Assembly (NCBI RefSeq): GCF_014647075.1
Contig: NZ_BMOM01000024.1
Location: 1 to 48,254 of the forward strand
DNA: 48,254 nucleotides
Direction: 5' to 3'
Origin: Deinococcus aerophilus
Lineage (GTDB): Bacteria; Deinococcota; Deinococci; Deinococcales; Deinococcaceae
The stretch's first letter is position 1, and every line of letters begins with the position of its first letter. The position numbers and the translations under genes were made by a program. The notes beneath the pieces were generated by a model. The model was not told the origin of the DNA. It saw nothing but the letters and a program-made list of their open reading frames with translations, and did no database searches. Positions 36,743 to 44,056 of the stretch are shown in pieces.

Positions 36743-38097
36743 CCGCCCTCACCGCCTCCACTCCGCAGGCCCGCTTTCTCGGCAACGTCCTCGAGCAGGC
36801 CCGCGCGTTTCGTCACGACGCCTTAGACGACCTGCGCGACGCCGTCGGGGGCCTGGAAAGCGCCATGTTCACGGGCGGCGACCAGCGCCTGTTCACCGCC
36901 ATCACCGAACTGCTCGACGAGGGCCGCGTGCCCACCCCCGCCGCCGTGCGCACCCTCAAGCTCGAGGGCTTCACCGGCGAGCACGCCGCGCGCTACCTGG
37001 ATCAGGCCGGGCAGCTCGGCGAGTGGAGTTCCTACGTTCAGCCGATCCTCCGCGAACACACCCAGAAGGTTCTGGTGCAAGGACTCACCGAGGCGCTGCG
37101 GGCGGCCCAGGCGGGGCAGCTCGACGAGGCCCGCACCCTGGGTGCGCAGACCCTCGACGAGGCCCCTTCCTGGACCTCCCAGGCGCTGCACTACATCGAG
37201 GACTTCGCGGCCACCCAGGCCCCCGAGCCGCGCATTCCCACGCCGTGGCCGCGCGTCAACGAACACCTCGGCGGCGGACTGGGGTTTACCGGCAACAGCG
37301 TGGTCAGTCTGTGGATCGCCGACAGCGGCGTGGGCAAGTCGTCGGTCACCCAGCAGATGATTCCCGGGTGGCTCGCCGCCGGGCACCACGTCCTGTACTG
37401 CTTCGGCGAGGGGCGCCGGGACGACATCACCCGCGAGGTCACGCGCTTCCAGGCGGGTCTGGGCTATGCCGAGCTGAAGTTCGGCCAGGAGCAGGCCGTG
37501 CCGCGCACGCTGGACCGGTACGCCGCGGCGGCCCGGGCCCTCTCGGCGCTGCCGGGGCGGCTCGCGGTGTACGACGAGGAGTTCGACGGTCAGGCGGTGC
37601 GCGACCTTGCCCGCCGCTACCGCCGCCAGTTGTCGCGTGACCTCGAGGCGGGCGTGGCCCGGCCCGGGGCGCGGCTGATCGTGATCGTGGACAACATCGA
37701 CTCGGCGGTGAGCTTTGACAGCAAACGCTTTGCCCGCGAGGACCAGGCCTACGAGTACGAGGCCAAACGCTTCGAGCAGGCGGCCAAGACCGAGGGCTAC
37801 CACCTGATGCTGCTGTCGCAGACCAACGAGGACGGACGCCGCCGTCAGGGGGCGCCGGAGAAGTCGGACATCGCCCGCGCCAAGGCGCTGATGAACCGCG
37901 CGGCCTTCGTGGTGACGCTGCACCGCCCGGTGACCGACGCCGACCGCACGCAACAGGACAAAGACGGCGAGAAGGGACGCCGGGCGAGGACCTGGATCGC
38001 GGTGCGAAAAGCGCGCGGCGGGGTGCTCGCGGAACTGGAGTTCGAGACCAATGCCCGGACCGGTGAGTGGTATGACCCCCGGCAACCTGCCTTTTGA
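36739..38097 (+). CDS. DnaB-like replicative helicase
   Basis: 452 aa. A hexameric 5'-3' helicase expected to unwind the fork of this replicon. The N-terminal ~150 residues are helical (NVLEQARAFRHDALDDLRDAVGG) like the DnaB N domain. The RecA core has Walker A ADSGVGKSS (194-202), a Walker B-type LIVIVDNIDSA, and the family's LMLLSQTNEDGRRRQGAPEKSDI stretch preceding the DNA-binding loops, then VRKARGG near the C-terminus. Start ATG 36739 overlaps the ATPase stop. It is divergent enough that phage-type DnaB is a better label than chromosomal DnaB. Confidence 0.8.
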   Translation: MTALTASTPQARFLGNVLEQARAFRHDALDDLRDAVGGLESAMFTGGDQRLFTAITELLDEGRVPTPAAVRTLKLEGFTGEHAARYLDQAGQLGEWSSYVQPILREHTQKVLVQGLTEALRAAQAGQLDEARTLGAQTLDEAPSWTSQALHYIEDFAATQAPEPRIPTPWPRVNEHLGGGLGFTGNSVVSLWIADSGVGKSSVTQQMIPGWLAAGHHVLYCFGEGRRDDITREVTRFQAGLGYAELKFGQEQAVPRTLDRYAAAARALSALPGRLAVYDEEFDGQAVRDLARRYRRQLSRDLEAGVARPGARLIVIVDNIDSAVSFDSKRFAREDQAYEYEAKRFEQAAKTEGYHLMLLSQTNEDGRRRQGAPEKSDIARAKALMNRAAFVVTLHRPVTDADRTQQDKDGEKGRRARTWIAVRKARGGVLAELEFETNARTGEWYDPRQPAF

Positions 38098-38111
38098 GAC
38101 AAGGAGAAACC

Positions 38112-38867
38112 ATGAATGACGCCACGGGCGCAGTGAGGAAGGGCGGCCACTACCGCCACAAGACGGGGGAGCTGTACCGGGTCCTGGACCGGGTCAGGCC
38201 GTCGGTGTTCGGCACCGGGGGCCACGCGGTCACGTTCTGGGTGAAGGCGTGCGGCCGCGCCAGGGGCTGCATCGTGACCGACAACTTCCGCCCGGGCGAG
38301 CCGGTGGTGCTGTACGAGCACGTGGACAGCGGCATGTGCTGGGCGCGCCCCGAGGCGCTGTTCGACGACCCCGAACGCTTCCAGTACGTGGGCGACACGC
38401 TGGAAGAAGCCCGGGGCAAGCTGTTTTCCGGCTCCCCGGCCCCCGCGCGCCCGTCGTGGGACGAGACCGGCATGGACCTGGCGCGGGTGTTCGCGCAGCG
38501 CAGCGCCGACGAGAAGTTCAAGGTCGGCGCCGCGATCCTGAGCAACACCTCACACGCGGTGGTGAGCCTGGGCGTCAACGGGCGCTACCCCGGATGCCCC
38601 ACCGAGGCGCGCGCCGATGCGGGGCAGGGCAGGTCCGAGATGCTGCACGCCGAGCAAAACGCCATCGTGCGCTCCCGCTGGGAGCACGGCGAGAGCCACA
38701 CCCTGTACGCGACCATGGAGCCGTGCCATGAGTGCGCGCTGCTGATCCTCGCCGCGCGCCACATCACCCGGGTGGTGTACGCCAAACCCTACGCCGGAGA
38801 CGGAGTGCGCCGCCGGGGCAGCGAGATCCTCAAAGACGCCGGGGTAGAGGTGGTTCAGTGCGGGTGA
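38112..38867 (+). CDS. Deoxycytidylate-deaminase-like protein with N-terminal extension
   Basis: 251 aa from ATG 38112, with AAGGAG 6 nt upstream. The C-terminal half (115-251) is a zinc deaminase: VNGRYPG (156-161), HAE (His179, Glu181) and PCHEC (Cys205, Cys208), then HITRVVYAKPYAGDGVRRRGSEIL. This fits dCMP deaminases, which feed dUMP to thymidylate synthesis and are common in phage replication clusters. The first ~100 residues (GGHYRHKTGELYRVLDRV ... VVLYEHVDSGMCWARPEALFDD) resemble DUF1653, a small beta domain that is not usually fused here. Its stop overlaps the next start. Confidence 0.8.
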   Translation: MNDATGAVRKGGHYRHKTGELYRVLDRVRPSVFGTGGHAVTFWVKACGRARGCIVTDNFRPGEPVVLYEHVDSGMCWARPEALFDDPERFQYVGDTLEEARGKLFSGSPAPARPSWDETGMDLARVFAQRSADEKFKVGAAILSNTSHAVVSLGVNGRYPGCPTEARADAGQGRSEMLHAEQNAIVRSRWEHGESHTLYATMEPCHECALLILAARHITRVVYAKPYAGDGVRRRGSEILKDAGVEVVQCG

Positions 38868-39212
38868 TCATCGCCGGAGGACGCGAGGTCACCGATCAGG
38901 CGGCGGTGGATCAGGCCATGACCGAGTCGGGCTTCACGGTCACGGCCGTGGTCTGCGGCAGGGCGCGCGGAGCCGACACCCTGGGTGAACGCTGGGCGCA
39001 GGCGCGCGGCATTCCGGTGGTTGCCAAACCCGCGGACTGGACCCGGTACGGCGCGCGCCGGATTCGTCCGCAACCGGGAAATGAGCGAGCAGGCCGACGC
39101 GCTGGTGCTGGTGTGGTCGGGCCGCTCGCCGGGCTCGCAGAACATGCTCATGGAAGCCGCCAAACGCGGACTCAAGATCCACCAGCACATCATCCGGGAG
39201 ACAGACGCATGA
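38858..39212 (+). pseudogene. SLOG/DUF2493-like nucleotide-binding protein with an internal +1 frame change
   Basis: From GTG 38858 the first frame reads RVIIAGGREVTD, VVCGRARGADTLGERWA and VVAKPADWTRY, the Rossmann-like start of DUF2493/SLOG proteins. After TAC 39047-39049 the natural continuation (ARAGFVRNREMSEQADALVLVWSGRSPGSQNMLMEAAKRG) lies in the +1 frame from 39051 to the stop at 39212. Skipping G39050 restores a normal 118-aa protein. Without the shift the first frame stays open to 39547 and fuses to the next gene. Sequencing error in GC-rich sequence, real decay and programmed +1 shifting are all possible. Confidence 0.6.
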
Positions 39213-39547
39213 CCTTCGTCGACACGCTGCGGGAACTGACCCGGCGGCTGCCGGGACGGGTGCGCAGGCAAGGGGCCTGGATCGAGGTGCGGTTTTTCGA
39301 CACATGGTGGACGGCATGCACTCCAAACGAGATCGTGGATTCGTTCCTCATGAACGTGGAAGCCGCCCTGCGCGAGGAGTGCCGCGCGCGCGGCTGGGAC
39401 ATTGAAATGGGCATCGGTGAGCGCTGCTGGGCCACCCTCTACCCGCCCGGGTGGCCCCGGCCCGAGCAGTTGCGCACCACCTTCGGGGACACCCCCGCCG
39501 AGGCGCTCTCGGGCGCCGTGCTCGCTGCGCTGGAGGCACGGACATGA
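39209..39547 (+). CDS. Hypothetical protein, 112 aa
   Basis: Starts at ATG 39209, overlapping the stop of the SLOG-like gene, and is read in the same frame as the first part of that gene. It has an alpha/beta look (LTRRLPGRVRRQGAWIEVRFFDTWWTACTPNEIVDSFLMNVEAALREECRARGWDIEMGIGERCWATLYPPGW) and no signal peptide. No family is recognised. Tight overlap with genes on both sides (ATGA at 39544-39547) supports it as real. Confidence 0.6.
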   Translation: MTFVDTLRELTRRLPGRVRRQGAWIEVRFFDTWWTACTPNEIVDSFLMNVEAALREECRARGWDIEMGIGERCWATLYPPGWPRPEQLRTTFGDTPAEALSGAVLAALEART

Positions 39548-39723
39548 TCGCCGTGATCAAGACCGAGAAGAAGTGCGCGAGCTTCGAGGAGCTGCTGCGC
39601 CGCACGCACGCCGGGGAGGAGATGACCCTCGTGGCGGGCGGGCGGCGCTACACGCTCACGCCGGTGGAGCCGCCCGCCGTCACCCACACCACACCCCCCC
39701 CCAGGAGGAACACCCATGACTGA
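39544..39723 (+). CDS. Small Phd-like protein (possible antitoxin fold)
   Basis: 59 aa from ATG 39544 (ATGA overlap with the previous stop). The core FEELLRRTHAGEEMTLVAGGRRYTLTPV resembles the Phd/YefM fold, in which an amphipathic helix is followed by a hairpin of the type AGE-x-x-x-x-x-x-x-G-R. No toxin gene is adjacent: both neighbours look like replication-cluster unknowns. It may be a stand-alone DNA-binding repressor or an orphan antitoxin. Confidence 0.5.
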   Translation: MIAVIKTEKKCASFEELLRRTHAGEEMTLVAGGRRYTLTPVEPPAVTHTTPPPRRNTHD

Positions 39724-40213
39724 GCACCCCGAAACCCTGTACGCCACCGTGAACCAGGACGGCGAACGCTCCGACCTGTACCCCACCCCCGAGGCCGCCC
39801 TGGCCGCCGCAGAGGACCGCGCCGAGGTGGACGGCATCGCCACCCTCCACCACCTGAGCGTGGGCGCCCGGGTGCTGCGCGGCTGGGACGTCCGGCACCT
39901 GCTGTACGCCGCCGAGGAGAAAGACCCCCACGAAGACGTGGACGTGGCCCCCGACACCCTGGCCGACGACCTCGAAGCGCTGCTGCTCGACGACGGCACC
40001 GAGACCCTGGCGATGGGGGAGCTGTTCGAGGTCATGGTGGCGGCGATCAACACCTGGGCCGAGCAGCGCGGCCTGGTGTCGCACCGCTACGAGGACGAGG
40101 GCAACCTGGACCTGTCGTGGCAGGACGACGAGACGCCGGTCGGGGGGACCTACGCGCAGCTCCGCGCGCGGTTCATGGGCCGGCCGGCCGCGGCGGAGGA
40201 CACCGATGACTGA
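39716..40213 (+). CDS. Hypothetical acidic protein, 165 aa
   Basis: Starts at ATG 39716 with AGGAGG 7 nt upstream, overlapping the previous gene by 8 nt. It is strongly acidic (EEKDPHEDVDVAPDTLADDLEALLLDDGTETLAMGELFEV) with no recognised domain. The initiation region is identical over 20 nt to that of the gene at 40709, a sign of shared origin of this part of the cluster. The role is unknown. Confidence 0.6.
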   Translation: MTEHPETLYATVNQDGERSDLYPTPEAALAAAEDRAEVDGIATLHHLSVGARVLRGWDVRHLLYAAEEKDPHEDVDVAPDTLADDLEALLLDDGTETLAMGELFEVMVAAINTWAEQRGLVSHRYEDEGNLDLSWQDDETPVGGTYAQLRARFMGRPAAAEDTDD

Positions 40214-40712
40214 GCTGCCGACCGTGACCGAGCCGTGGTTCCACAGCGTGCTCAACCCCCGCGCCGAGGACGTGCTGCTGGTCGAGCATCCCGGCATGAA
40301 CGACCCCCAGTTCAGCGCCGAGTTCGAGGAGGGCGGCCTCTTTGACTTCGAAGGGTTCGCGCTGATCGTCGGCGAGAAGGGGACGTGGTGCGGGTCCGAG
40401 GTGCATCTGCCCCCGGACCTCGGGCTGCTGACCGTCTGCGACCGGGTGGACCGGCTGATCGGCGGCGACGCGCTGGTGCAGGCCTGCGAGGCCCTGCCGT
40501 ACCTCTCGGAGTCCGGACCAGAGGGCGCGGCGCTGACGGCCCGCTGCGTGCAGGCGGCCATGGACAGCGGCCGGTGCGTGCGCCTGGTGCTCTCGGGGCA
40601 CGACCGCCGCAACGGCTGGATCTTCCTGCTGCGCGCCGAGGACCTGGACCGCGCCCTGGACCTGGTGGCGGAAGACATCGCCGCGTGGAAACGGAGGGAG
40701 GAACACCCATGA
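40206..40712 (+). CDS. Hypothetical protein, first of a tandem paralogue pair
   Basis: 168 aa, ATG 40206 overlapping the end of the preceding gene. It shares with the next gene an N-terminal pattern (W-H-(S/D)-(V/M)-LNP-AE-V-LVEHP) and an almost identical C-terminus (RCVQAAMDSGxCVRLVxSG, GWIF, RALDLVAEDI). The last 32 nt of similarity (40649-40680) are identical to 41137-41168, so the duplication is recent or kept alike by gene conversion. There is no signal peptide and no known family. Confidence 0.65.
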   Translation: MTELPTVTEPWFHSVLNPRAEDVLLVEHPGMNDPQFSAEFEEGGLFDFEGFALIVGEKGTWCGSEVHLPPDLGLLTVCDRVDRLIGGDALVQACEALPYLSESGPEGAALTARCVQAAMDSGRCVRLVLSGHDRRNGWIFLLRAEDLDRALDLVAEDIAAWKRREEHP

Positions 40713-41188
40713 CTGAAGCCCTGAAGCTGCCCGTGATTGTGGCGGCCTGGCCGCACGACATGCTCAACCCCGACGCCGAGCCGGTGTATCTGGTGGAGCA
40801 CCCCCACATCGAGGAGTTCGAGGGCGGCCCGGTGTTCGACGACGTGTACACCCTGGCGCTCGCGGGCGGCCAGAAGACGGAAGACGGCGAGTGCTTTCTG
40901 GACTCGGGGGCCCTGGACGCGCTGTGCGACAACGTGGACGCCCTGACCCGCAGCTCGGCGCTGGGAGAGGCCTGGACGGCGCTGCGCAGCCGCCCGCTCA
41001 GCCTCCGCGACGAGGTGGCCCTGGAGCAGCGCTGCGTTCAGGCCGCGATGGACAGCGGTCAGTGCGTGCGCCTGGTGGTGTCGGGCCCGGAGCGCGTCGA
41101 GGGCTGGATCTTCGTGCTGCAGCGCGGCAACCTGCCCCGCGCCCTGGACCTGGTGGCGGAAGACATCGGGCGGGAGGACGAGGAATGA
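40709..41188 (+). CDS. Hypothetical protein, second of a tandem paralogue pair
   Basis: 159 aa from ATG 40709 with AGGGAGG upstream; the start overlaps the stop of its paralogue by 4 nt. Same architecture as the previous gene: an acidic N-terminus with LNPDAEPVYLVEHPHIEEFEGG and a conserved C-terminal module CVQAAMDSGQCVRLVVSG and GWIFVLQ. The middle parts have diverged clearly, unlike the ends. The function is unknown; a replicon-specific accessory role is inferred from position only. Confidence 0.65.
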   Translation: MTEALKLPVIVAAWPHDMLNPDAEPVYLVEHPHIEEFEGGPVFDDVYTLALAGGQKTEDGECFLDSGALDALCDNVDALTRSSALGEAWTALRSRPLSLRDEVALEQRCVQAAMDSGQCVRLVVSGPERVEGWIFVLQRGNLPRALDLVAEDIGREDEE

Positions 41189-41544
41189 CCCTGGCCCGCA
41201 AGCTTGCGCGGCAGCGGGAGCGCGCCGCGCTGCGGGCCAGCCGCAAGGACCCCGACGCCCGCATCGGGACCCTGGTGGCCGAGCGCGGCGGCAACGCCGA
41301 GTTCGACGCGGTGGTCTACTGCCTGCTGCGGCAGGTGGAGGGAGACGTCGAGCTGGACCTCAGCGCGTACCGCCCCGGCAAGGCGGCGGCGTTCTGGCGC
41401 CGGGTCGCGGAGCTCGAGGGCGCCGACCTGGCGTTTCTCCGGGGCCTCGCCGCCGCCGGAAGCGGAGCGGGTCCGGCCCCGAAAAAAGCGGTGGGGGCTT
41501 CCCAGGCGCCCGCCTCCGGCCCCGCCGTCAACCTCCGGATCTGA
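41185..41544 (+). CDS. Hypothetical basic protein, 119 aa
   Basis: Starts at ATG 41185 (4-nt overlap with the preceding stop). The N-terminus is Arg/Lys-rich and helical (LARKLARQRERAALRASRK). A compact middle (FDAVVYCLLRQVEGDVELDLSAYRPGKAAAFWRRVAELEGADLAFLRGL) and a disordered Ala/Pro tail follow. It could bind nucleic acid. No family is recognised. Confidence 0.55.
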   Translation: MTLARKLARQRERAALRASRKDPDARIGTLVAERGGNAEFDAVVYCLLRQVEGDVELDLSAYRPGKAAAFWRRVAELEGADLAFLRGLAAAGSGAGPAPKKAVGASQAPASGPAVNLRI

Positions 41545-41587
41545 AGGAGCCCGCCCCCGCCCCCATCCTGGGGGCCCCTTCCCCACC

Positions 41588-41603
41588 GGTCCCGGCCGGG
41601 ACC
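41588..41603. repeat. 16-bp perfect palindrome before the primase gene
   Basis: GGTCCCGGCCGGGACC is fully self-complementary and ends 8 nt before the primase GTG. Its 14-bp core recurs exactly at 43004-43017 after the primase gene, and a 12-bp core lies at 35684-35695 inside the first gene of the cluster. It could be an operator, an origin element or an mRNA hairpin covering the primase start. Confidence 0.6.
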
Positions 41604-41611
41604 ACAGCGAG

Positions 41612-42673
41612 GTGAGCCGTATCGAGCGTATTCAGAAAGCCAAGAACACCTACCCCCTGGACGTGGTGGCCCACCGTCTGGGTCTGCGGACCGAGACCCG
41701 CGGCGGTGAGCTGTACGCCGTGTGCGCCAATCCCGACCACGCCGACCGCCACCCCTCCATGAACCTCTCGATGCGCGGCAAGTACGCGGGCAAGTTCAAG
41801 TGCTTCGTGTGCAACGCGCGCGGGGACGTGATCGACCTCGTCGCCCTGGCGCTCAAGATGACCACCCCCCAGGCGCTGGACTGGCTCGACGGCGAGTCGC
41901 GCCGCGCGCCGCTGCCCGCCCCCCGCGTGGTGAAGGGCCCGAACGTCCAGCCGCTGAACACCGACCTGACCAGCTTTGCCCAGGCGGCCTACACCCGGCG
42001 CAGCGACGCGGCGGCGCGCTGGCTGGTGTCGCGCGGGCTGGCGAGCGTGATGGACCTGTTCCGTCTGGGCTCGACCGACGCGCCGGGCTTCGACGTGGCG
42101 CTGCTGCCGCAGAACTACGACCGCGAGAACGGACGCATCTACCAGCACAAGAACTTCCTGAACCGCGTGGTCATTCCGTACATCGATCCCGTGGGGGTCA
42201 GCTACGTGAACGCGCGCGCGCTGGGTGAACAGAAACCCAAGTATCTCAAGCCCGCACGTCCGCAGGGCGGCGCCGTTCCGCCGTATCTGTTGCATATGAT
42301 GCTGGAGATGAGCGAGCAGATCTTTGTCACCGAGGGAGAACTCGACTGCCTGTCGCTGCACGCCGCCTTGCCGGGGGTCGCCGCGTGCGCGGTTCCCGGA
42401 ACCCAGACGCTGTCCGAACGCGACGAGCTGCTGTTCGAGGACCGCGAAGTCATCATCGTGATGGACAACGACGACGCGGGAATCAAGGCCAGAGCCGAAC
42501 TGGAACGCCGGTTGCTGCCCTACGCCCGAAGCGTGACCCAGGCCTACGTGCACCCGGATTTCAGCGACGTGAACGAGCAGCTCGTCAAGCGCGGCAAGAA
42601 GTGGAGTGCGGGGTACTGGGAAGCGGTGCGCACCGAAGCCGCGGGCAAGAAGGTCTACCGCACCGCGCTGTAA
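41612..42673 (+). CDS. DnaG-type primase (CHC2 zinc finger and TOPRIM)
   Basis: 353 aa from GTG 41612, the only reasonable start before the zinc finger; the open frame runs much further up but without family sequence. The CHC2 zinc motif is Cys38, His43, Cys64, Cys67 (CANPDH ... KCFVC), followed by GDVIDLVALAL. The TOPRIM part has FVTEGELDCLSL (Glu241) and IIVMDNDDAG (Asp285, Asp287). The protein makes RNA primers on the lagging strand. It is shorter than chromosomal DnaG, lacking the C-terminal helicase-binding domain, like plasmid and phage primases. It closes the replication cluster. Confidence 0.88.
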   Translation: MSRIERIQKAKNTYPLDVVAHRLGLRTETRGGELYAVCANPDHADRHPSMNLSMRGKYAGKFKCFVCNARGDVIDLVALALKMTTPQALDWLDGESRRAPLPAPRVVKGPNVQPLNTDLTSFAQAAYTRRSDAAARWLVSRGLASVMDLFRLGSTDAPGFDVALLPQNYDRENGRIYQHKNFLNRVVIPYIDPVGVSYVNARALGEQKPKYLKPARPQGGAVPPYLLHMMLEMSEQIFVTEGELDCLSLHAALPGVAACAVPGTQTLSERDELLFEDREVIIVMDNDDAGIKARAELERRLLPYARSVTQAYVHPDFSDVNEQLVKRGKKWSAGYWEAVRTEAAGKKVYRTAL

Positions 42674-43023
42674 CACAGCACCTGGGAAAACACCTCGAAC
42701 GACCCGGTTGCCCCCGACCTGCCAGGGCTGAATCTCCGCTGCCAGAAGCAGGCGGGCGGGTCCGGTCCGCTGAGTTCCTGAAGCCCTGGACCGTCCGGAC
42801 GATCACCCGCTCCTCACCAGCAGTCTCCCTGGCACGGAACCCACCTGCTGGGGGCCTGAAAGTCCGGGAGGCTCCCGGACCTTCTGCTCCGCAGATTTCC
42901 CGGCAACGCCCCGAGGGTCCCGGTCGTCGCGCTCAGCGTGGGTCGGCCTTCTCCCGGAAGACTCCGTCGGGGCGACGACCGGAATACGGTGTTCCGTGGG
43001 ACTGTCCCGGCCGGGACCCCGAT
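42674..43023. other. Structured intergenic region after the primase gene
   Basis: 350 bp without a gene but rich in inverted repeats: an 8-bp hairpin with a 3-nt loop (42862-42869/42873-42880), an 11-bp perfect inverted repeat with a 41-nt loop (42920-42930/42972-42982), a 10-bp palindrome (42792-42801) and a 14-bp palindrome (43004-43017). The first hairpin could terminate the cluster, though no T-run follows. The density of dyads suggests a structured RNA or an origin-type element. Confidence 0.5.
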
Positions 43024-43386
43024 TCAGGCTGACCGATCCCCGATCTCGACCACGTGCTCTCCCTGACCCAGGAGGCGGTGCGCTTCGGGGAACACACGTT
43101 CCAGCACCGTCTTCAGGAAGCGGGTGCTGGTATTACCACAGGTCACATACAGCAGCTGCGGGGGTGGTCCGAGACGAACCACCCGGTCGAGAAAGTCGGC
43201 GTCCTTCGACACGACCACCGCTCCAGCAGCCCGGGCCGCCCGGAAAATCTGGTCGTCACTGGCATCCCGGTATCCCAGGAAGCTGACGCTGTAGGCCTCC
43301 ACACCGAAGGTCTGGGTCAGCCAGGGCGCGAGTTGGGGTGGCAGCTGGGCATCCAGCCAGTAGGAGGCCAGCGGCACTTCAGGCAC
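43024..43386 (-). CDS. PIN-like toxin of the DUF5615 type
   Basis: 120 aa. The family consists of small PIN-fold proteins, probable RNases, paired with DUF433 antitoxins. Visible features are the opening WLDAQLPPQLAPWL with its conserved Asp, DASDDQIFRAARAAGAVVVSKDADF with the second acidic cluster, and LYVTCGNTSTRFLKTVLE. The start overlaps the DUF433 gene by 8 nt, the usual toxin-second order. Confidence 0.85.
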   Translation of the reverse strand: MPEVPLASYWLDAQLPPQLAPWLTQTFGVEAYSVSFLGYRDASDDQIFRAARAAGAVVVSKDADFLDRVVRLGPPPQLLYVTCGNTSTRFLKTVLERVFPEAHRLLGQGEHVVEIGDRSA

Positions 43387-43600
43387 TCAGACGCGGATGA
43401 TTAAGATAACGCGCCGCGTACAGCAGCGCGGCATGAATGTCCTCGCGCTCCAGATCCGGGTAGTCGGCGAGGATTTCCTCCTCCCCCACGCCCTGACCCA
43501 GCAGGTCGAGCAGATCGCTGACCCGGATGCGCATCCCACGGATGCAGGGACGGCCCCCACACTGCTGGGGATGCACGGTGATCCGGTCCAGGGGGCTCAT
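43379..43600 (-). CDS. DUF433 antitoxin
   Basis: 73 aa from ATG 43600. The DUF433 core is complete: DRITVHPQQCGGRPCIRGMRIRVSDLLDLLGQGVGEEEILADYPDLEREDIHAALLYAARY, a helix-turn-helix protein that should bind its own promoter and neutralise the adjacent toxin. An ATG at 43630 would add ten residues, but a TACACT box (43607-43612) sits between the two ATGs, 6 nt before 43600, so the shorter form is preferred. Confidence 0.85.
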   Translation of the reverse strand: MSPLDRITVHPQQCGGRPCIRGMRIRVSDLLDLLGQGVGEEEILADYPDLEREDIHAALLYAARYLNHPRLSA

Positions 43601-43606
43601 GCCATC

Positions 43607-43612
43607 AGTGTA
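43607..43612 (-). promoter_or_regulatory. Leaderless-type -10 box of the DUF433-DUF5615 operon
   Basis: TACACT on the minus strand ends 6 nt before the ATG at 43600, the TANNNT spacing expected for leaderless mRNAs. It decides the start codon of the antitoxin. No good -35 was found. Confidence 0.55.
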
Positions 43613-43630
43613 CCGGGCCAGACGGGTCAT

Positions 43631-44056
43631 GCCCGCAAATTCACCAAGTTGGGCCCAGCCTCACCGGGGCCCAGCGCGTTGTCCAGAGCCATCAGTTGAC
43701 TGTGTCCCAGGAGCGGCGCGTCCTGTATCCTCCCGCCCGGGCCCCTCATCGCAGCAGCAGCAGTTGCTCGACCGCTTCGTCGGTGCGGCTTTCTCCCCTG
43801 GGGATTCTTGGACAGCTCTGCCCCGGACTGCCTCTCCCCTCCCCCACCTCAATGTTCCTGTTTGCATCCGGCAATTCAGGCACCGACCGCCGCACAGATT
43901 GACGCTTTGGATCCAGTGACCGAGTTCCAGACATACGGCTCCTGGCCAGTCCTGATTGTTGACTTGTCTTGGTGTAGTACGGAAAAAAGATTGATACGAA
44001 AACATCATCAGCCGCCACGACGACATGCGATAAACACGGCATTCCGCAGCACTTTT
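43631..44056. other. AT-richer region next to the iterons
   Basis: About 430 bp without a credible gene. The right half (about 43960-44050) is clearly lower in G+C than the rest of the window (runs such as GGAAAAAAGATTGATACGAA), as expected for the melting region of an iteron origin. No DnaA box was identified with confidence. Confidence 0.45.

Noticed and set aside
36823..38085. 420-codon minus-strand frame
   Set aside because: Antisense to the DnaB-like helicase gene, which has clear motifs.
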